Positions 4,762 to 5,253 of a stretch of DNA of 5,253 bases are shown one piece after another (the stretch's first letter is position 1; each line of letters begins with the position of its first letter). This stretch comes from Nitrososphaera_A sp036522495. GTDB lineage: Archaea > Thermoproteota > Nitrososphaeria > Nitrososphaerales > Nitrososphaeraceae. Where the stretch lies: positions 1 through 5,253 of the forward strand of contig DATDFS010000253.1 of NCBI GenBank assembly GCA_036522495.1, written 5' to 3'. The notes beneath the pieces are model-generated. The model saw nothing but the letters and a program-made list of their open reading frames with translations. It was not told the origin of the DNA and searched no databases. The position numbers and the translations under genes are program-made.

Positions 4762-5253
4762 GTGGGTTTTCCACCTATACTTGTCGTATTTATTGTTGTT
4801 AGCATAGCCGCTATCCCATTATTGTCACCGCTATCATTATTAAATTTCTTCAAGTATGGATATGCCGTAAAATCATTGTCATCACCAGCTGCTTGTATTA
4901 ACTACGACTCAACCACAAGGATGATTACAATATCTTGTGCCTCTGCAAATCTTGCTGAGGTATATAATCAACTTAATGATAATAATGTTTTAGAAAAACA
5001 GGAATCTTCGAGTAATACTAATGTATGGTCTTTAAACGCAAATCTGACAATTGATAGAGGATCAACTTTTTACATTAATTCAACGGATACCGCATGGCTC
5101 AAGATAATCTCGGATGGAACAGCTGCATACGGCATAGATGTACATGGCAGCCTAAAGGTTGATTCAGTAAAGATAACTTCATGGGACCCAGAAATGAATT
5201 ATTATGCAGTAACTAATGGAACAAGAATACCCAATATCAATGGATACGAAGTC
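4762..5253 (+). CDS. Exported surface protein, probable right-handed beta-helix (polysaccharide-active) type, N-terminal part
   Basis: The frame is open from just after a TAA at 4735-4737 to the window edge, giving the first 164 residues of a longer protein. GTG at 4762 is the chosen start: it puts an uncleaved anchor or signal peptide at residues 4-30 (strongly hydrophobic) and lies 26 bases after a TATA box. The first in-frame ATG, at 4921, would remove the export signal. After the membrane segment come a possible cysteine pair (C45, C59), then short strand-rich repeats with Gly and Asn at turns (VWSLNANLTIDRGSTFYI, YGIDVHGSLKVDSVKITSW). This pattern is usual for the lead-in of parallel beta-helix proteins such as uronan epimerases, lyases and surface adhesins. 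N-glycosylation sequons occur at N94, N106 and N152, consistent with an extracellular place. No catalytic motif lies in the visible part, so enzyme activity is only inferred. It may act on the polymer made by the upstream GT2 synthase. Confidence 0.78.
   Translation, partial: MGFPPILVVFIVVSIAAIPLLSPLSLLNFFKYGYAVKSLSSPAACINYDSTTRMITISCASANLAEVYNQLNDNNVLEKQESSSNTNVWSLNANLTIDRGSTFYINSTDTAWLKIISDGTAAYGIDVHGSLKVDSVKITSWDPEMNYYAVTNGTRIPNINGYEV

Overview
The window is AT-rich and reads as archaeal. Coding starts have no Shine-Dalgarno motif. Most genes carry a TATA-like box about 26-32 bases before the start codon, which fits leaderless or near-leaderless transcripts, and T-rich tracts stand where terminators would be. 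The gene styles (short secreted Cys protein, archaeal IS6-type transposase, membrane GT2 synthase, N-glycosylatable beta-helix surface protein) most resemble a Nitrososphaerota (Thaumarchaeota) genome, perhaps a Nitrososphaera/Nitrosocosmicus-like ammonia oxidiser. That assignment is inference; no rRNA or marker gene is present.

Layout: positions 1-102 are open at the left edge but ambiguous in strand. A small secreted protein with four cysteines (188-472) follows a good TATA box and is itself followed by a T-rich tract. About 450 bases without a convincing gene lead to a complete IS6-family insertion sequence (923-1667) with one DDE transposase. Next come a nucleotide-sugar dehydrogenase on the minus strand (1793-2695) and, divergent from it across a 145-base promoter region, a membrane GT2 synthase resembling hyaluronan/cellulose-type synthases (2841-4313). 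Another gene-poor stretch of about 450 bases separates this from the start of an exported protein that runs off the right edge (from 4762); its sequence resembles right-handed beta-helix surface proteins.

Working together: the dehydrogenase would supply a UDP-uronic acid (or GDP-mannuronic acid), and the membrane GT2 could polymerise and export a chain from such a sugar. The secreted beta-helix protein is of a fold often used to bind, epimerise or cleave uronic-acid polymers. This makes a compact candidate locus for an extracellular or cell-surface uronic-acid polysaccharide. The most unusual point is that the dehydrogenase stops after its catalytic domain and lacks the usual C-terminal nucleotide-binding domain. 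The nearby IS6 element may mark rearrangement at the left edge of the locus.
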